64,000 nt of DNA from Paraclostridium hominis (GCF_014306135.1 NZ_JACRWD010000005.1:1-64000); one strand, 5' to 3'. Counted from the first letter of the stretch, positions 1-8,598 are shown. Notes: generated by a model not told the origin, from the letters alone. Numbers and translations: made by a program.

Positions 1-128
1 CCAACTTCAAGATAAGATTTCCCACCGTAAGGGTAAGATCCCAGGAAGACTACCTGGTTGATAGGTCAAAGGTGGAAGTACAGTAATGTATGTAGCTTAT
101 TGATACTAATAGATCGAGGACTTGACCA
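1..128 (+). rRNA. 23S ribosomal RNA, 3' end (partial)
   Basis: This is the last ~128 nt of a large-subunit rRNA gene; the rest lies to the left of the window. The conserved 3'-terminal region is recognisable, including the motif TGATACTAATAGATCGAGG followed by ACTTGACC. The exact 3' end is inferred from the usual terminal helix. It is followed by a ~50 nt spacer and 5S rRNA, as in an ordinary rrn operon. Confidence 0.93.
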
Positions 129-179
129 AGATTATTTAATCAGATAGATGATATGTAGTTTTTAGAGTACTAACTCTGA

Positions 180-296
<117 letters not shown>

Positions 297-301
297 AACA
301 A

Positions 302-376
302 GGCCCATTGGTCAAGCGGTCAAGACACCGCCCTTTCACGGCGGTAACAGGGGTTCGATTCCCCTATGGGTCACCA
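302..376 (+). tRNA. tRNA-Glu (TTC)
   Basis: Cloverleaf with acceptor GGCCCAT/ATGGGTC, a five-pair anticodon stem CCGCC/GGCGG around loop CTTTCAC (anticodon TTC), a T-loop GTTCGATTC and an encoded CCA end. It is the first of five tRNAs directly behind 5S rRNA. Confidence 0.96.
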
Positions 377-384
377 TTAAATGT

Positions 385-460
385 GGGATTATAGCTCAGC
401 TGGGAGAGCACCTGCCTTACAAGCAGGGGGTCACAGGTTCGAGCCCTGTTAATCCCACCA
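385..460 (+). tRNA. tRNA-Val (TAC)
   Basis: Acceptor GGGATTA/TAATCCC, anticodon stem CCTGC/GCAGG with loop CTTACAA (anticodon TAC), a T-loop GTTCGAGCC and an encoded CCA. It lies 8 nt after tRNA-Glu in the same cluster. Confidence 0.96.
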
Positions 461-465
461 ATTGC

Positions 466-542
466 GGCCTGGTAGTTCAGCTGGTTAGAATGCCAGCCTG
501 TCACGCTGGAGGTCGAGGGTTCGAGTCCCTTCCAGGTCGCCA
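466..542 (+). tRNA. tRNA-Asp (GTC)
   Basis: Acceptor GGCCTGG/CCAGGTC with discriminator G and encoded CCA; anticodon stem CCAGC/GCTGG around loop CTGTCAC (anticodon GTC). An alternative start two bases earlier was discarded because it would lose the G discriminator and the CCA end. Confidence 0.96.
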
Positions 543-551
543 AATTAATAT

Positions 552-626
552 GCGGGAATAGTTCAGTGGTAGAGCGCAACCTTGCCAAGGTTGAAGTCGC
601 GAGTTCGAATCTCGTTTCCCGCTCCA
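552..626 (+). tRNA. tRNA-Gly (GCC)
   Basis: Acceptor GCGGGAA/TTCCCGC, discriminator T, encoded CCA; anticodon stem CAACC/GGTTG with loop TTGCCAA (anticodon GCC). Fourth gene of the cluster. Confidence 0.96.
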
Positions 627-633
627 CTATCGT

Positions 634-710
<77 letters not shown>

Positions 711-720
711 ATCATTTAAA

Positions 721-751
721 GGAGTTTCACATTAGTGAAACTCTTTTTTTA
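721..751 (+). terminator. Intrinsic terminator of the rRNA-tRNA operon
   Basis: A perfect 9-bp stem (GAGTTTCAC/GTGAAACTC) with a 4-nt loop is followed by seven T residues, directly after tRNA-Arg. Confidence 0.9.
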
Positions 752-778
752 TTATAAAATTATTTTATATATTATAAA

Positions 779-808
779 TTGAATATAGCTGGATTAATAT
801 AGTATAAT
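779..808 (+). promoter_or_regulatory. Putative sigma-A promoter of cdaA
   Basis: TTGAAT at 779-784 and TATAAT at 803-808 are 18 nt apart, about 45 nt upstream of the cdaA GTG start and downstream of the tRNA terminator. Confidence 0.5.
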
Positions 809-853
809 ACATATTGTAAACGATTTGAGTATTATAAACAGGAGGACAAAACT

Positions 854-1702
854 GTGTTTAATATAGATTCTTTTTGGCAGGGTTTTATTAGTTTGGCTAA
901 GAATGTAAGCATACCAGATTTAGTTGATATAATCATAGTTACATATATCTTTTATAAAGTATATACCTTTATAAAAGATACAAGAGCAGAACAAGTTTTA
1001 AAAGGTATGCTATTTTTATTAATAGCTACAAAGCTTAGTGAAATATTTAATTTACATACATTATATTGGATGTTAGAAAATACTTTAACTGTAGGATTAA
1101 TTGCTGTACTTATAATATTCCAACCAGAGCTTAGATCAGGTCTTGAATATATAGGTAGAACTAAATTTAACTTTTTAGGTAAAAATAATTATAGCTTAAC
1201 AGAAGATATGCTAAATAAAGATATAGAAGAGATAGTAGAGTGTTTATATTCTTTATCAAGACAAAAAATAGGAGCTCTTATAATAATGGAGAGAGATACT
1301 AAAATAGGTGAAGTCATAAATACTGGAACTATAATTGATGGAGATATTTCAAGGCAATTATTAATAAATATATTTATCCCAAATACTCCATTGCATGATG
1401 GAGCAGTTGTAATTAGAGATGGTAAGGTTAAAGCTGCAGCATGCTTTTTACCTCTTACAGAGAGTAAAGATTTAAGTAAAGATTTAGGTACAAGACATAG
1501 AGCTGCTATAGGTGTAAGTGAAATTTCTGATTGCTTATCACTAATCGTATCGGAAGAAACAGGAGCTGTATCTATAGCTAAATCAGGAAAGTTATATAGA
1601 AATATGACTAAAGAAAGATTAACTAATATATTACGAAGCAATTTGAAATCTAGTAATCAGAATCAAGAAAAAGGCTTTTTTAAAGGTGGTATATTTAGAT
1701 GA
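854..1702 (+). CDS. cdaA: Diadenylate cyclase CdaA (membrane-bound)
   Basis: Makes the second messenger c-di-AMP from two ATP at the cytoplasmic face of the membrane. The 282-residue protein has hydrophobic N-terminal segments (roughly residues 20-95) and then a DAC domain. The catalytic motifs are visible: DGA at residues 182-184 in PLHDGAVV and RHR at 214-216 in GTRHRAAIG. The start is a GTG with GGAGGA at 841-846 just upstream. It overlaps the next gene, cdaR, by 4 nt, the usual arrangement for this enzyme and its regulator. In Bacillus this pair is followed by glmM; here the ptb-buk-vor block lies in between. Confidence 0.95.
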   Translation: MFNIDSFWQGFISLAKNVSIPDLVDIIIVTYIFYKVYTFIKDTRAEQVLKGMLFLLIATKLSEIFNLHTLYWMLENTLTVGLIAVLIIFQPELRSGLEYIGRTKFNFLGKNNYSLTEDMLNKDIEEIVECLYSLSRQKIGALIIMERDTKIGEVINTGTIIDGDISRQLLINIFIPNTPLHDGAVVIRDGKVKAAACFLPLTESKDLSKDLGTRHRAAIGVSEISDCLSLIVSEETGAVSIAKSGKLYRNMTKERLTNILRSNLKSSNQNQEKGFFKGGIFR

Positions 1703-2889
1703 TAAAAAATTTAAAGAACAATACTAAAATAAAGTTAATCTCATTGCTAAGTGCATTAGTTTTATGGTTATACGTTATGACAGTAGAAGATCCTGTTGAA
1801 TTAAGAACTTTTAATAATATACCTATAACCATAACAAACATGAGTATGTTAGAAGATAGAGGATTAGCTATATATCCAAAAGAAGAATTATTAGCTGATA
1901 TATCAATAAAAGCAAACTTGTCTAGCCTTAGGACTATAAACAGAGATAATATATATATATATGGAAGATTAGATGATCCCAAGGAAGGAAAAAATGCTAT
2001 ATATCTACAAGCTAATCTACCAGAACGTGTTAACAAGTATGATATAAAACCTAGTGTTATAACTGTGGATTTAGAAAAAGTTGTAGATGAAAAAAGAAGT
2101 ATAGAAGTAAGTACAAAAGGAAAATCAAATATAAACATTGATAATATAGAAATTAATAAAAAAACAGCAAATGTTACTGGACCTAGAAGTGTTGTTAATA
2201 AAGTAACTAGCATAAAGGCAACTGTAGATGTAGATAACAAAGAAAAAGACTTTTCTACAAAGGTTAAATTAGTACCTGTAGACAAATCTGGTAATGAAGT
2301 AGAAGATGTAAAATTAGAAGATGATTTTGTAGTTGCTACAGTTAAGTTCTTGCAACAAAAAGTAGTTCCTGTGAAATTAAAGTTAGAAGGAAGTAGTGAA
2401 GGAGACAATAATATAAAAGATTATAAGATATCTCCAAATGAAATTACTATAGAAGGAAAAAAAGAATCACTAGATAAAATAAATAGTATAAGTACTAAAC
2501 CTGTCAAAATAGAAGATTTAAAAGATGCAAATAGTGTTGATGTTGGACTTGATATTCCAAATGGAATTAGAGTAAATGATAATATTTCAAGTGTTAAGAT
2601 AGATATAGATAAAAGTATAACAAGTGAATTTATTATACCAAAATCAAATATAGATATTCTTGATAAAGAAAGTGACATAGACACAAAAGTAGATTTAAGT
2701 AAAGTTCCTGACGACATAAAAGTTACTATTGTACATTCAGATGAAATTAGCAATTTAAGTAAAGATGATATACAACTTTATATAGATATGACTGATAGGT
2801 CGAAAGGTGAAGGGAAGTATATTATAAAATATAAAAGTAAATATAATTTTAAAGAAGTAAAGATAGACCCTCAAATAGTAGAGATATAA
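1699..2889 (+). CDS. cdaR: CdaR/YbbR-domain regulator of diadenylate cyclase
   Basis: A 396-residue YbbR-family protein. One N-terminal membrane anchor (about residues 11-29) is followed by extracytoplasmic repeats of the YbbR domain; about four can be made out from the recurring pattern of VxG/VxxV strands. In Bacillus and Listeria the partner protein binds CdaA and modulates c-di-AMP output. Translation is coupled to cdaA through an ATGA overlap. Repeat boundaries are approximate because the domains diverge. Confidence 0.9.
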   Translation: MIKNLKNNTKIKLISLLSALVLWLYVMTVEDPVELRTFNNIPITITNMSMLEDRGLAIYPKEELLADISIKANLSSLRTINRDNIYIYGRLDDPKEGKNAIYLQANLPERVNKYDIKPSVITVDLEKVVDEKRSIEVSTKGKSNINIDNIEINKKTANVTGPRSVVNKVTSIKATVDVDNKEKDFSTKVKLVPVDKSGNEVEDVKLEDDFVVATVKFLQQKVVPVKLKLEGSSEGDNNIKDYKISPNEITIEGKKESLDKINSISTKPVKIEDLKDANSVDVGLDIPNGIRVNDNISSVKIDIDKSITSEFIIPKSNIDILDKESDIDTKVDLSKVPDDIKVTIVHSDEISNLSKDDIQLYIDMTDRSKGEGKYIIKYKSKYNFKEVKIDPQIVEI

Positions 2890-2902
2890 ATTAATATAAC
2901 AG

Positions 2903-2956
2903 GATGCAACAAAAATTACTAAGTTAAATAAATAATTATTGTTGCATCTTTTTTAT
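2903..2956 (+). terminator. Terminator after cdaA-cdaR
   Basis: GATGCAACA pairs with TGTTGCATC across a ~28-nt AT-rich loop and is followed by a run of six T residues. It separates the c-di-AMP genes from ptb. Confidence 0.75.
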
Positions 2957-3026
2957 TTTAGATATATGATAAAAATGTAGAGGAAAACAATTTCATAAAA
3001 CTTTATATATAAAATGGGGTGAAGTA

Positions 3027-3929
3027 TTGAGAAGTTTTAATGATGTAATTAAATATGCTAAGGAAAGGGGTCCTAAAACTATATCAGTAGCTTGTTCGCA
3101 AGACAAGGAAGTTTTAATGGCTGTCGATATAGCAAAAAGAGAGGGTATAGCTAAGGCTATCTTAGTAGGAGATATAGAAAAAACAAAAAGTATAGCAAAT
3201 GAATTAAATATAGATTTGAGTGAATATGAATTAATAGAAGAAAAAGACTTGGCTAAAGCATCTTTAAAAGCAGTAAGTTTAGTATCTGAAGGTAAAGCAG
3301 ATATGGTAATGAAAGGTTTAGTAGATACATCAATAATTTTAAAAGCAGTTTTAGATAAAGAAGTGGGATTAAGAACTGGGAATATACTAAGTCATGTTGC
3401 AGTATTTGATGTTAAAGGATATGATAGACTTTTCTTTATAACTGATGCTGCTATGAATTTAGCACCAGATTTAAAATCAAAGAAACAAATTATAGAAAAT
3501 GCATGTGTTGTAACTAATGCTTTAGATATAGAAATTCCTAAAGTAGCAGTAGTTTGTGCAAAGGAAAAAGTAAATCCTAAGATGCCAGATACAGTAGATG
3601 CTAAAAATTTAGAGGATATGTGCAAAAATGGGGAAATAAAAGGATGTATAGTAGGAGGTCCTTTTGCTTTAGATAATGCGGTATCAGAAGAAGCGGCTAA
3701 ACATAAGGGAATAGATAATCCAATTGCAGGTAAAGCAGATATACTTTTAGCTCCAGATATAGAAGCTGGAAATATACTATATAAATCATTAGTATTTTTC
3801 TCTGAAAGTAAAAATGCTGGTATCATAGTTGGAGCTAAAGCACCAATAATATTAACTTCTAGAGCGGATAGTGAGGAAACTAAGCTAAATTCCATAGCGT
3901 TAGGGGTTTTAATGGCTGCAAAAGGTTAA
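3027..3929 (+). CDS. ptb: Phosphate butyryltransferase (phosphotransbutyrylase family)
   Basis: Converts an acyl-CoA (butyryl-, isobutyryl- or similar) and phosphate into acyl phosphate and CoA. The 300-residue protein matches the PTA/PTB family over its full length, with the conserved MKGLVDTS segment near residue 95 and the C-terminal glycine-rich stretch. The start is TTG, supported by GGGGTG six bases upstream; no in-frame ATG exists near it. Butyrate kinase follows 22 nt later, and the acyl-CoA-producing 2-oxoacid:ferredoxin oxidoreductase lies downstream, which argues for use on branched-chain acyl-CoAs. Substrate preference cannot be read from the sequence. Confidence 0.88.
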   Translation: MRSFNDVIKYAKERGPKTISVACSQDKEVLMAVDIAKREGIAKAILVGDIEKTKSIANELNIDLSEYELIEEKDLAKASLKAVSLVSEGKADMVMKGLVDTSIILKAVLDKEVGLRTGNILSHVAVFDVKGYDRLFFITDAAMNLAPDLKSKKQIIENACVVTNALDIEIPKVAVVCAKEKVNPKMPDTVDAKNLEDMCKNGEIKGCIVGGPFALDNAVSEEAAKHKGIDNPIAGKADILLAPDIEAGNILYKSLVFFSESKNAGIIVGAKAPIILTSRADSEETKLNSIALGVLMAAKG

Positions 3930-3951
3930 ATAAATATACAGGGGGCTTAAT

Positions 3952-5055
3952 ATGGAGAAAAAATTTAAAATCTTAACAATCAATCCAGGATCAACATCAA
4001 CTAAAATAGCTGTTTTTGATAATGAAGAATTATTATTTGAGAAAACATTAAGACACACTTCAGAAGAAATAAACAAATATGAAAGAATATCAGATCAATT
4101 CGAATTCAGAAAACAAGTAATAGAGGATGCCTTAAAAGAAGGTGGAATAAAAGTATCAGATTTAGACGCTGTAGTAGGTAGGGGAGGACTTTTAAAGCCT
4201 ATAACAGGTGGTACATATAGTGTAGATGAGGAAATGGTAGAGGACTTAAAAGTAGGAGTTTTAGGAGAACATGCATCTAATTTAGGTGGATTAATAGCAA
4301 AAGAAATAGGAGATAGTGTAGGCATACCTTCATATATAGTAGACCCAGTTGTCGTAGATGAGTTAAATGATGTAGCTAGAATTTCAGGTATACCTGAGAT
4401 TACTAGAAAGAGTATATTCCATGCTTTAAATCAAAAAGCTACAGCAAGAAGAGCTGCCAAAGATTTAAATAAAAAGTATGAGGACTGTAATTTTATAGTA
4501 GCACATATGGGTGGAGGAATATCAGTTGGAGCACATTTAAAAGGCTCTGTAATTGATGTTGCAAATGCTCTAGATGGAGAAGGTCCATTCTCACCTGAGA
4601 GAAGTGGGGGGCTTCCTGTTGGAGATTTAGTAAAGATGTGTTTTGCTGGAAAATACTCTCATGATGATATAAAGAAAAAGATAAAGGGTAATGGTGGGTT
4701 AATAGCATATTTAAATACTAATGACGGTAGAGAAGTTGAAGCTATGATAGAAGCTGGAGATGAAAAGGCTAAATTAGTATATGAAGCAATGGCTTACCAA
4801 GTTGCTAAAGAAATAGGGGCTTGTGCAACTGTTTTAAATGGGGAAGTAGATGCAGTTTTATTAACAGGTGGTATATCATATTCAAAGATGTTTACAAATA
4901 TGATAATAGATAAGGTTAAATTTGTGGCTGAGGTAAAGGTTTACCCTGGCGAAGATGAAATGATAGCTTTAGCTCAAGGGGGGCTTAGAGTTTTATCAAA
5001 TGAAGAAGAAGCTAAAGTTTATGGTAAAGAACTAGCTATAGCTAATACATTATAA
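3952..5055 (+). CDS. buk: Butyrate kinase (acetate/butyrate kinase family)
   Basis: Transfers phosphate from butyryl- or branched-chain acyl phosphate to ADP, giving ATP by substrate-level phosphorylation. The 367-residue protein is an ASKHA-fold acetokinase. It shows the N-terminal phosphate-binding motif NPGSTSTK, the GRGG stretch near residue 75, HMGGGISVG near residue 185 and the LTGGISYS adenosine motif near residue 305. A GGGGGC ribosome site lies 5 nt before the ATG. It sits between ptb and a P-loop gene on the same strand, so the two enzymes are probably co-transcribed. Isobutyrate/isovalerate kinase is an equally good name. Confidence 0.9.
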   Translation: MEKKFKILTINPGSTSTKIAVFDNEELLFEKTLRHTSEEINKYERISDQFEFRKQVIEDALKEGGIKVSDLDAVVGRGGLLKPITGGTYSVDEEMVEDLKVGVLGEHASNLGGLIAKEIGDSVGIPSYIVDPVVVDELNDVARISGIPEITRKSIFHALNQKATARRAAKDLNKKYEDCNFIVAHMGGGISVGAHLKGSVIDVANALDGEGPFSPERSGGLPVGDLVKMCFAGKYSHDDIKKKIKGNGGLIAYLNTNDGREVEAMIEAGDEKAKLVYEAMAYQVAKEIGACATVLNGEVDAVLLTGGISYSKMFTNMIIDKVKFVAEVKVYPGEDEMIALAQGGLRVLSNEEEAKVYGKELAIANTL

Positions 5056-5067
5056 AAAGGTGATTAA

Positions 5068-5745
5068 ATGATAGTAAATGACAAGAGAATTAGAATCATC
5101 ATAGGTCACTATGGTAGTGGTAAAAGTGAGTTTTCCATGAATTATGTTACACGTCTTAGGGAACTTATAGATACAAAAGTTGCAATATCTGATTTAGATG
5201 TAGTAAATGTCTATTTTAGAACTAGGGAAAAAAGGGATTTTTTACAATCTAAAGATATATTACCAATAGATAGTTCAGTTCAAGCAACTACATTAGATTT
5301 ACCAGCAGTATCTGCTCAAGTTACGAGTCCAATAACTGATAAAGAATATAATTATGTAATTGATGTAGGTGGAGATGATGTAGGAGCTAGAGTTTTAGGA
5401 AGATTTAGTCATTTAATAGAAAAAGATGATTATGATATGTTTTGTGTAGTAAATGCAAATAGAGAGAAAACTCAAACAGCACAAGATGTTATAAATCATA
5501 TTAAATCTATAGAAAAAACTTCAAATCTTAAAGTGACAGGACTTGTTAATAATACACATTTAGTTAGGGAAACTACTGTAGATGATATTTTAAAAGGAAA
5601 TGAATTAATAAAAGAAGTTTCAAATTTAACGGGCATACCTATAAGATATGTCACGTGTTTAGAAAGCTTGATACCTCAACTTCCAAACAACTTAAGGGGA
5701 GAAATATTCCCAGTTAAATTATACATGAGGGAATGTTGGATGTAA
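5068..5745 (+). CDS. P-loop ATP-binding protein of unknown function (buk-vor linker gene)
   Basis: 225 residues. A Walker A motif GHYGSGKS is at residues 13-20, a switch-like segment SDLDVVNVYFRTRE at about 40-53 and a Walker-B-like strand VIDVGGDDVGAR at about 94-105, the pattern of SIMIBI-class (MinD/CobQ-like) NTPases. No membrane segment or metal cluster is seen. It starts 12 nt after buk and ends about 40 nt before the ferredoxin subunit of the oxidoreductase, so it is embedded in the acyl-CoA fermentation operon. By analogy with other SIMIBI NTPases it might help cofactor or Fe-S assembly for that enzyme; this is inference only. Confidence 0.75.
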   Translation: MIVNDKRIRIIIGHYGSGKSEFSMNYVTRLRELIDTKVAISDLDVVNVYFRTREKRDFLQSKDILPIDSSVQATTLDLPAVSAQVTSPITDKEYNYVIDVGGDDVGARVLGRFSHLIEKDDYDMFCVVNANREKTQTAQDVINHIKSIEKTSNLKVTGLVNNTHLVRETTVDDILKGNELIKEVSNLTGIPIRYVTCLESLIPQLPNNLRGEIFPVKLYMRECWM

Positions 5746-5786
5746 TAAGAGGTTTAAATATATACAGTTCAAGGGAGGCTAATTTT

Positions 5787-6002
5787 ATGGCTAAGGGAAA
5801 AGTAACTTTTGACCAAGACTTTTGTAAAGGGTGTGCACTTTGTGTAGATGCATGTCCAGTTAAAATTGTAGAGATAGACACAGCTACAATAAACAATAAG
5901 GGGTATAATCCAGCTACTGTTTCAGATTTAGATAAGTGTATAGGATGTGCAAATTGTGCAACTATGTGTCCAGATGCAGTTATAACAGTTGAGAGAGACT
6001 AA
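5787..6002 (+). CDS. vorD: 2-oxoacid:ferredoxin oxidoreductase, ferredoxin-like (delta) subunit
   Basis: A 71-residue protein with two CxxCxxCxxxCP motifs (around residues 12-22 and 47-57), typical for two [4Fe-4S] clusters passing electrons from the TPP site to free ferredoxin. The start at 5787 (MAKGK) is chosen over an in-frame ATG at 5733 because GGGAGG at 5773-5778 is ideally placed and the longer version would overlap the previous gene and add a non-homologous tail. Together with the next three genes it makes a complete four-subunit enzyme. Confidence 0.88.
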   Translation: MAKGKVTFDQDFCKGCALCVDACPVKIVEIDTATINNKGYNPATVSDLDKCIGCANCATMCPDAVITVERD

Positions 6003-6026
6003 ATATAAACTTAAGGGGGAATTAAA

Positions 6027-7109
6027 ATGGCTAAGATACTTATGAAAGGTAACGAAGCGATAGGAAAAGCAGCTATGGAAGCTGGCTGTAAGTATTTCTT
6101 TGGATATCCAATAACACCACAAAATGAGTTGCCAGAATATATGTCTAGAGAATTACCAAAGAACGAAGGGGTATTTGTTCAAGCAGAATCAGAAGTATCT
6201 GCTATAAATATGGTTTATGGGGCTGCTGGTGCAGGAGCTAGAGTTATGACTTCGTCATCTTCTCCTGGAATAGCTTTAAAGCAAGAAGGGATAACTTATA
6301 TAGCAGGAGCAGAACTTCCATGCGTTATAGTTAATATAATGAGAGGTGGTCCAGGTCTTGGAGGAATACAACCATCTCAAGCTGATTATTTTATGTCAAC
6401 AAGAGGTGGAGGTAACGGAGATTACAGAACTCCAGTATATGCTCCGGCAACTGTACAAGAAGCAGTTGATATGGTACAAGAAGCATTTGAAGTTGCTGAT
6501 TATTACAGAACTCCAGTTATGGTAGTTGGAGATGGTATGATAGGTCAAATGATGGAACCTGTAGAATTTAATGCGCCTAAAAAAAGAGATTTAGCTCCAA
6601 AAACTTGGGCAAGTGTTGGAACTAAAATGGAAAGAAAGCCAAATATAATAAATTCTTTATACTTAGATCCTAAAGCTCTAGAAGATCACTGTATAAATTT
6701 AGAAGCGAAGTATAGAGAAATAGAGAAAAATGAAACTGATTATGAAATGTATAAAACAGAAGATGCTGAAATAGTTTTCGTTGCATATGGAACTACTTCA
6801 AGAATCGTTAAAAATACAATAGAATCATTAAGAGATGACGGAATAAAAGCTGGACTTATAAGACCGAAAACTTTATGGCCATTCCCATTTGAAGCATTTA
6901 ACCAAATACCACAAGCTAAAAATATATTAACTGTGGAAATGAGTATGGGGCAAATGGTAGAAGATGTTAGATTAGCTATAGAAGGTAGATTACCAGTACA
7001 TTTCTATGGAAGAACAGGTGGTATGATACCATCACCAGCAGAGATAGCTGATAAAGCTAGACAAATAGTTGAAGATTCTCAAGAAGTAGCTATGGGAGGT
7101 GCTAGATAA
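6027..7109 (+). CDS. vorB: 2-oxoacid:ferredoxin oxidoreductase, alpha subunit (VorB type)
   Basis: 360 residues. This is the pyrimidine-binding/transketolase-C half of a pyruvate/2-oxoacid oxidoreductase. It begins MKGNEAIGKAAMEAGCKYFFGYPITPQNE, a hallmark of KorA/VorB proteins, and carries the conserved GGPGLGG segment near residue 110. The enzyme oxidises 2-oxoacids to acyl-CoA plus CO2, reducing ferredoxin. The neighbouring ptb-buk pair suggests 2-oxoisovalerate and related branched-chain oxoacids as substrates, but a 2-oxoglutarate-type enzyme is not excluded. It overlaps the next gene by one base (TAATG). Confidence 0.86.
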   Translation: MAKILMKGNEAIGKAAMEAGCKYFFGYPITPQNELPEYMSRELPKNEGVFVQAESEVSAINMVYGAAGAGARVMTSSSSPGIALKQEGITYIAGAELPCVIVNIMRGGPGLGGIQPSQADYFMSTRGGGNGDYRTPVYAPATVQEAVDMVQEAFEVADYYRTPVMVVGDGMIGQMMEPVEFNAPKKRDLAPKTWASVGTKMERKPNIINSLYLDPKALEDHCINLEAKYREIEKNETDYEMYKTEDAEIVFVAYGTTSRIVKNTIESLRDDGIKAGLIRPKTLWPFPFEAFNQIPQAKNILTVEMSMGQMVEDVRLAIEGRLPVHFYGRTGGMIPSPAEIADKARQIVEDSQEVAMGGAR

Positions 7110-7861
7110 TGACAGTCGTATTCAAAAAAACTCAAGGACTAACAGATAAACATACTCACTACTGTCCAGGATGTACACACGGAATAATACATAGAATAGT
7201 GGCAGAAGTATTAGAAGAGTTAGGAGTATTAGGAGATACTATAGGGGTTGCTCCTGTTGGATGTTCAGTTTTAGCTTATGATTACTTTAACTGTGATATG
7301 CAAGAAGCATCTCATGGTAGAGCACCAGCTGTTGCAACTGGAATAAAGAGAGTTCATCCTGATAAAGTAGTGTTCACTTATCAAGGGGATGGAGATTTGG
7401 CATCAATCGGTACAGCTGAAATAGTTCATGCTGCGGCTAGAGGAGAAAGATTTACAACTATATTTGTAAATAATGCTATATATGGAATGACTGGTGGACA
7501 AATGGCACCAACAACTTTACCAGGGCAAAAAGCTACTACAGCTCAAAGCGGAAGAGATGTTAACTTACAAGGATCTCCTATAAGAATGGCAGAGATGTTA
7601 GGAACATTAGATAGAGCTGTATTTGTAGAAAGAGTTTCAGTAGATACTCCAGCTAATGTAAGGAAAGCTAAAAAAGCTATAAAAAAAGCATTTGAAGTAC
7701 AATTAGCTGGTCTTGGATTTGGTATAGTCGAAGTATTATCAACTTGTCCAACAAACTGGGGATTAACACCTCAAAATTCATTACAATGGCTAAGAGATAA
7801 TATGATGCCATATTATCCAATAGGAAACATTAAAGATGTTAAAGTTGAGGAGGCGAAGTAA
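7109..7861 (+). CDS. vorA: 2-oxoacid:ferredoxin oxidoreductase, beta subunit (TPP-binding)
   Basis: 250 residues. Contains CPGCTHG near residue 20 and a TPP/Mg motif (GDGDLASIG near residue 93, then NNAIYGMTGGQ near 118), as expected for the thiamine-diphosphate-binding subunit. In related enzymes this subunit also ligates a cluster through conserved cysteines. Translation is coupled to the upstream alpha subunit by a one-base stop/start overlap. Confidence 0.88.
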   Translation: MTVVFKKTQGLTDKHTHYCPGCTHGIIHRIVAEVLEELGVLGDTIGVAPVGCSVLAYDYFNCDMQEASHGRAPAVATGIKRVHPDKVVFTYQGDGDLASIGTAEIVHAAARGERFTTIFVNNAIYGMTGGQMAPTTLPGQKATTAQSGRDVNLQGSPIRMAEMLGTLDRAVFVERVSVDTPANVRKAKKAIKKAFEVQLAGLGFGIVEVLSTCPTNWGLTPQNSLQWLRDNMMPYYPIGNIKDVKVEEAK

Positions 7862-7862
7862 T

Positions 7863-8423
7863 ATGGCTACAGAAAGAGTAATATGTGCAGGATTTGGTGG
7901 TCAAGGTGTTATGTCTATGGGACAATTACTTACTTATGCAGGGATGCTTGAAGAAAAAGAAGTTTCATGGCTACCTTCATACGGACCAGAAATGCGTGGA
8001 GGAACAGCTAACTGTTCAGTAACGATTTCTGATATACCAGTAGGATCTCCAGTTATAACAGATGATGCAACTTGTGCTATAGTAATGAATTTACCATCAC
8101 TTGATAAATTTGAAAAAGATGTTATTCCTGGTGGAAAGATACTAGTAAATAGTTCATTAATCGAGAAAAAAGTAGAAAGAGAAGATGTCAAAGCTTATTA
8201 TATACCAGCTAATGAAATAGCTTTAGAACTTGGTAATCCAAGAGTTGCTAATATGATAATGCTAGGAGCATATTTAGAGTTAAATAAATGTGTAGAAGTT
8301 GAATCTGTATTAGAAGCCTTCAAAAAAGTTTTTGGACCAAGTAAAGAGAAGTTTGTTCCATTAAATAAAGAAGCATTAATGAAAGGTGCAGAAGCTGTAC
8401 AAAATAAAGAAGCACTTGCATAA
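7863..8423 (+). CDS. vorC: 2-oxoacid:ferredoxin oxidoreductase, gamma subunit
   Basis: 186 residues, the small catalytic-domain subunit. It starts MATERVICAGFGGQGVMSMG and carries the family signature PSYGPEMRGGTANCSV near residue 40. The start at 7863 is preferred over an in-frame ATG at 7836 because GAGGAGGCG is 8-14 nt upstream and the longer N-terminus (basic, inside the previous gene) is not family-like. It closes the ptb-buk-vor operon; a strong terminator follows. Confidence 0.87.
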   Translation: MATERVICAGFGGQGVMSMGQLLTYAGMLEEKEVSWLPSYGPEMRGGTANCSVTISDIPVGSPVITDDATCAIVMNLPSLDKFEKDVIPGGKILVNSSLIEKKVEREDVKAYYIPANEIALELGNPRVANMIMLGAYLELNKCVEVESVLEAFKKVFGPSKEKFVPLNKEALMKGAEAVQNKEALA

Positions 8424-8461
8424 TTTTAAATATATGAAAAAAATATAAAAAGTGACATAAA

Positions 8462-8497
8462 AAAGACAATAGTGTAAATACTATTGTCTTTTTTTGA
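8462..8497 (+). terminator. Terminator of the vor operon
   Basis: A 10-12 bp stem (AAGACAATAGT with ACTATTGTCTT) and a short loop are followed by seven T residues. Confidence 0.9.
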
Positions 8498-8525
8498 TAA
8501 ACATATTACAATATCAATTATGAAC

Positions 8526-8576
8526 TAAAGATTTAACGTGGACATAATATAAAATTATATTCAAGTTAAATCTTTA
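8526..8576 (+). promoter_or_regulatory. Perfect 12-bp hairpin in the glmM leader
   Basis: TAAAGATTTAAC at 8526-8537 pairs with GTTAAATCTTTA at 8565-8576, with a smaller ATAAT/ATTAT helix inside the 27-nt loop. It has no T-run and ends 8 nt before the glmM ribosome-binding site, so it looks like a leader or mRNA-stability element rather than a terminator. Function unknown. Confidence 0.5.
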
Positions 8577-8598
8577 TTGTTGGAAGGAGTATTTTAAG

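Noticed and set aside
1695..2408. Minus-strand open frame of 237 codons opposite cdaR
   Set aside because: Antisense shadow of a clear YbbR protein; low-complexity Ser/Thr/Leu-rich translation, no ribosome site, no family resemblance.
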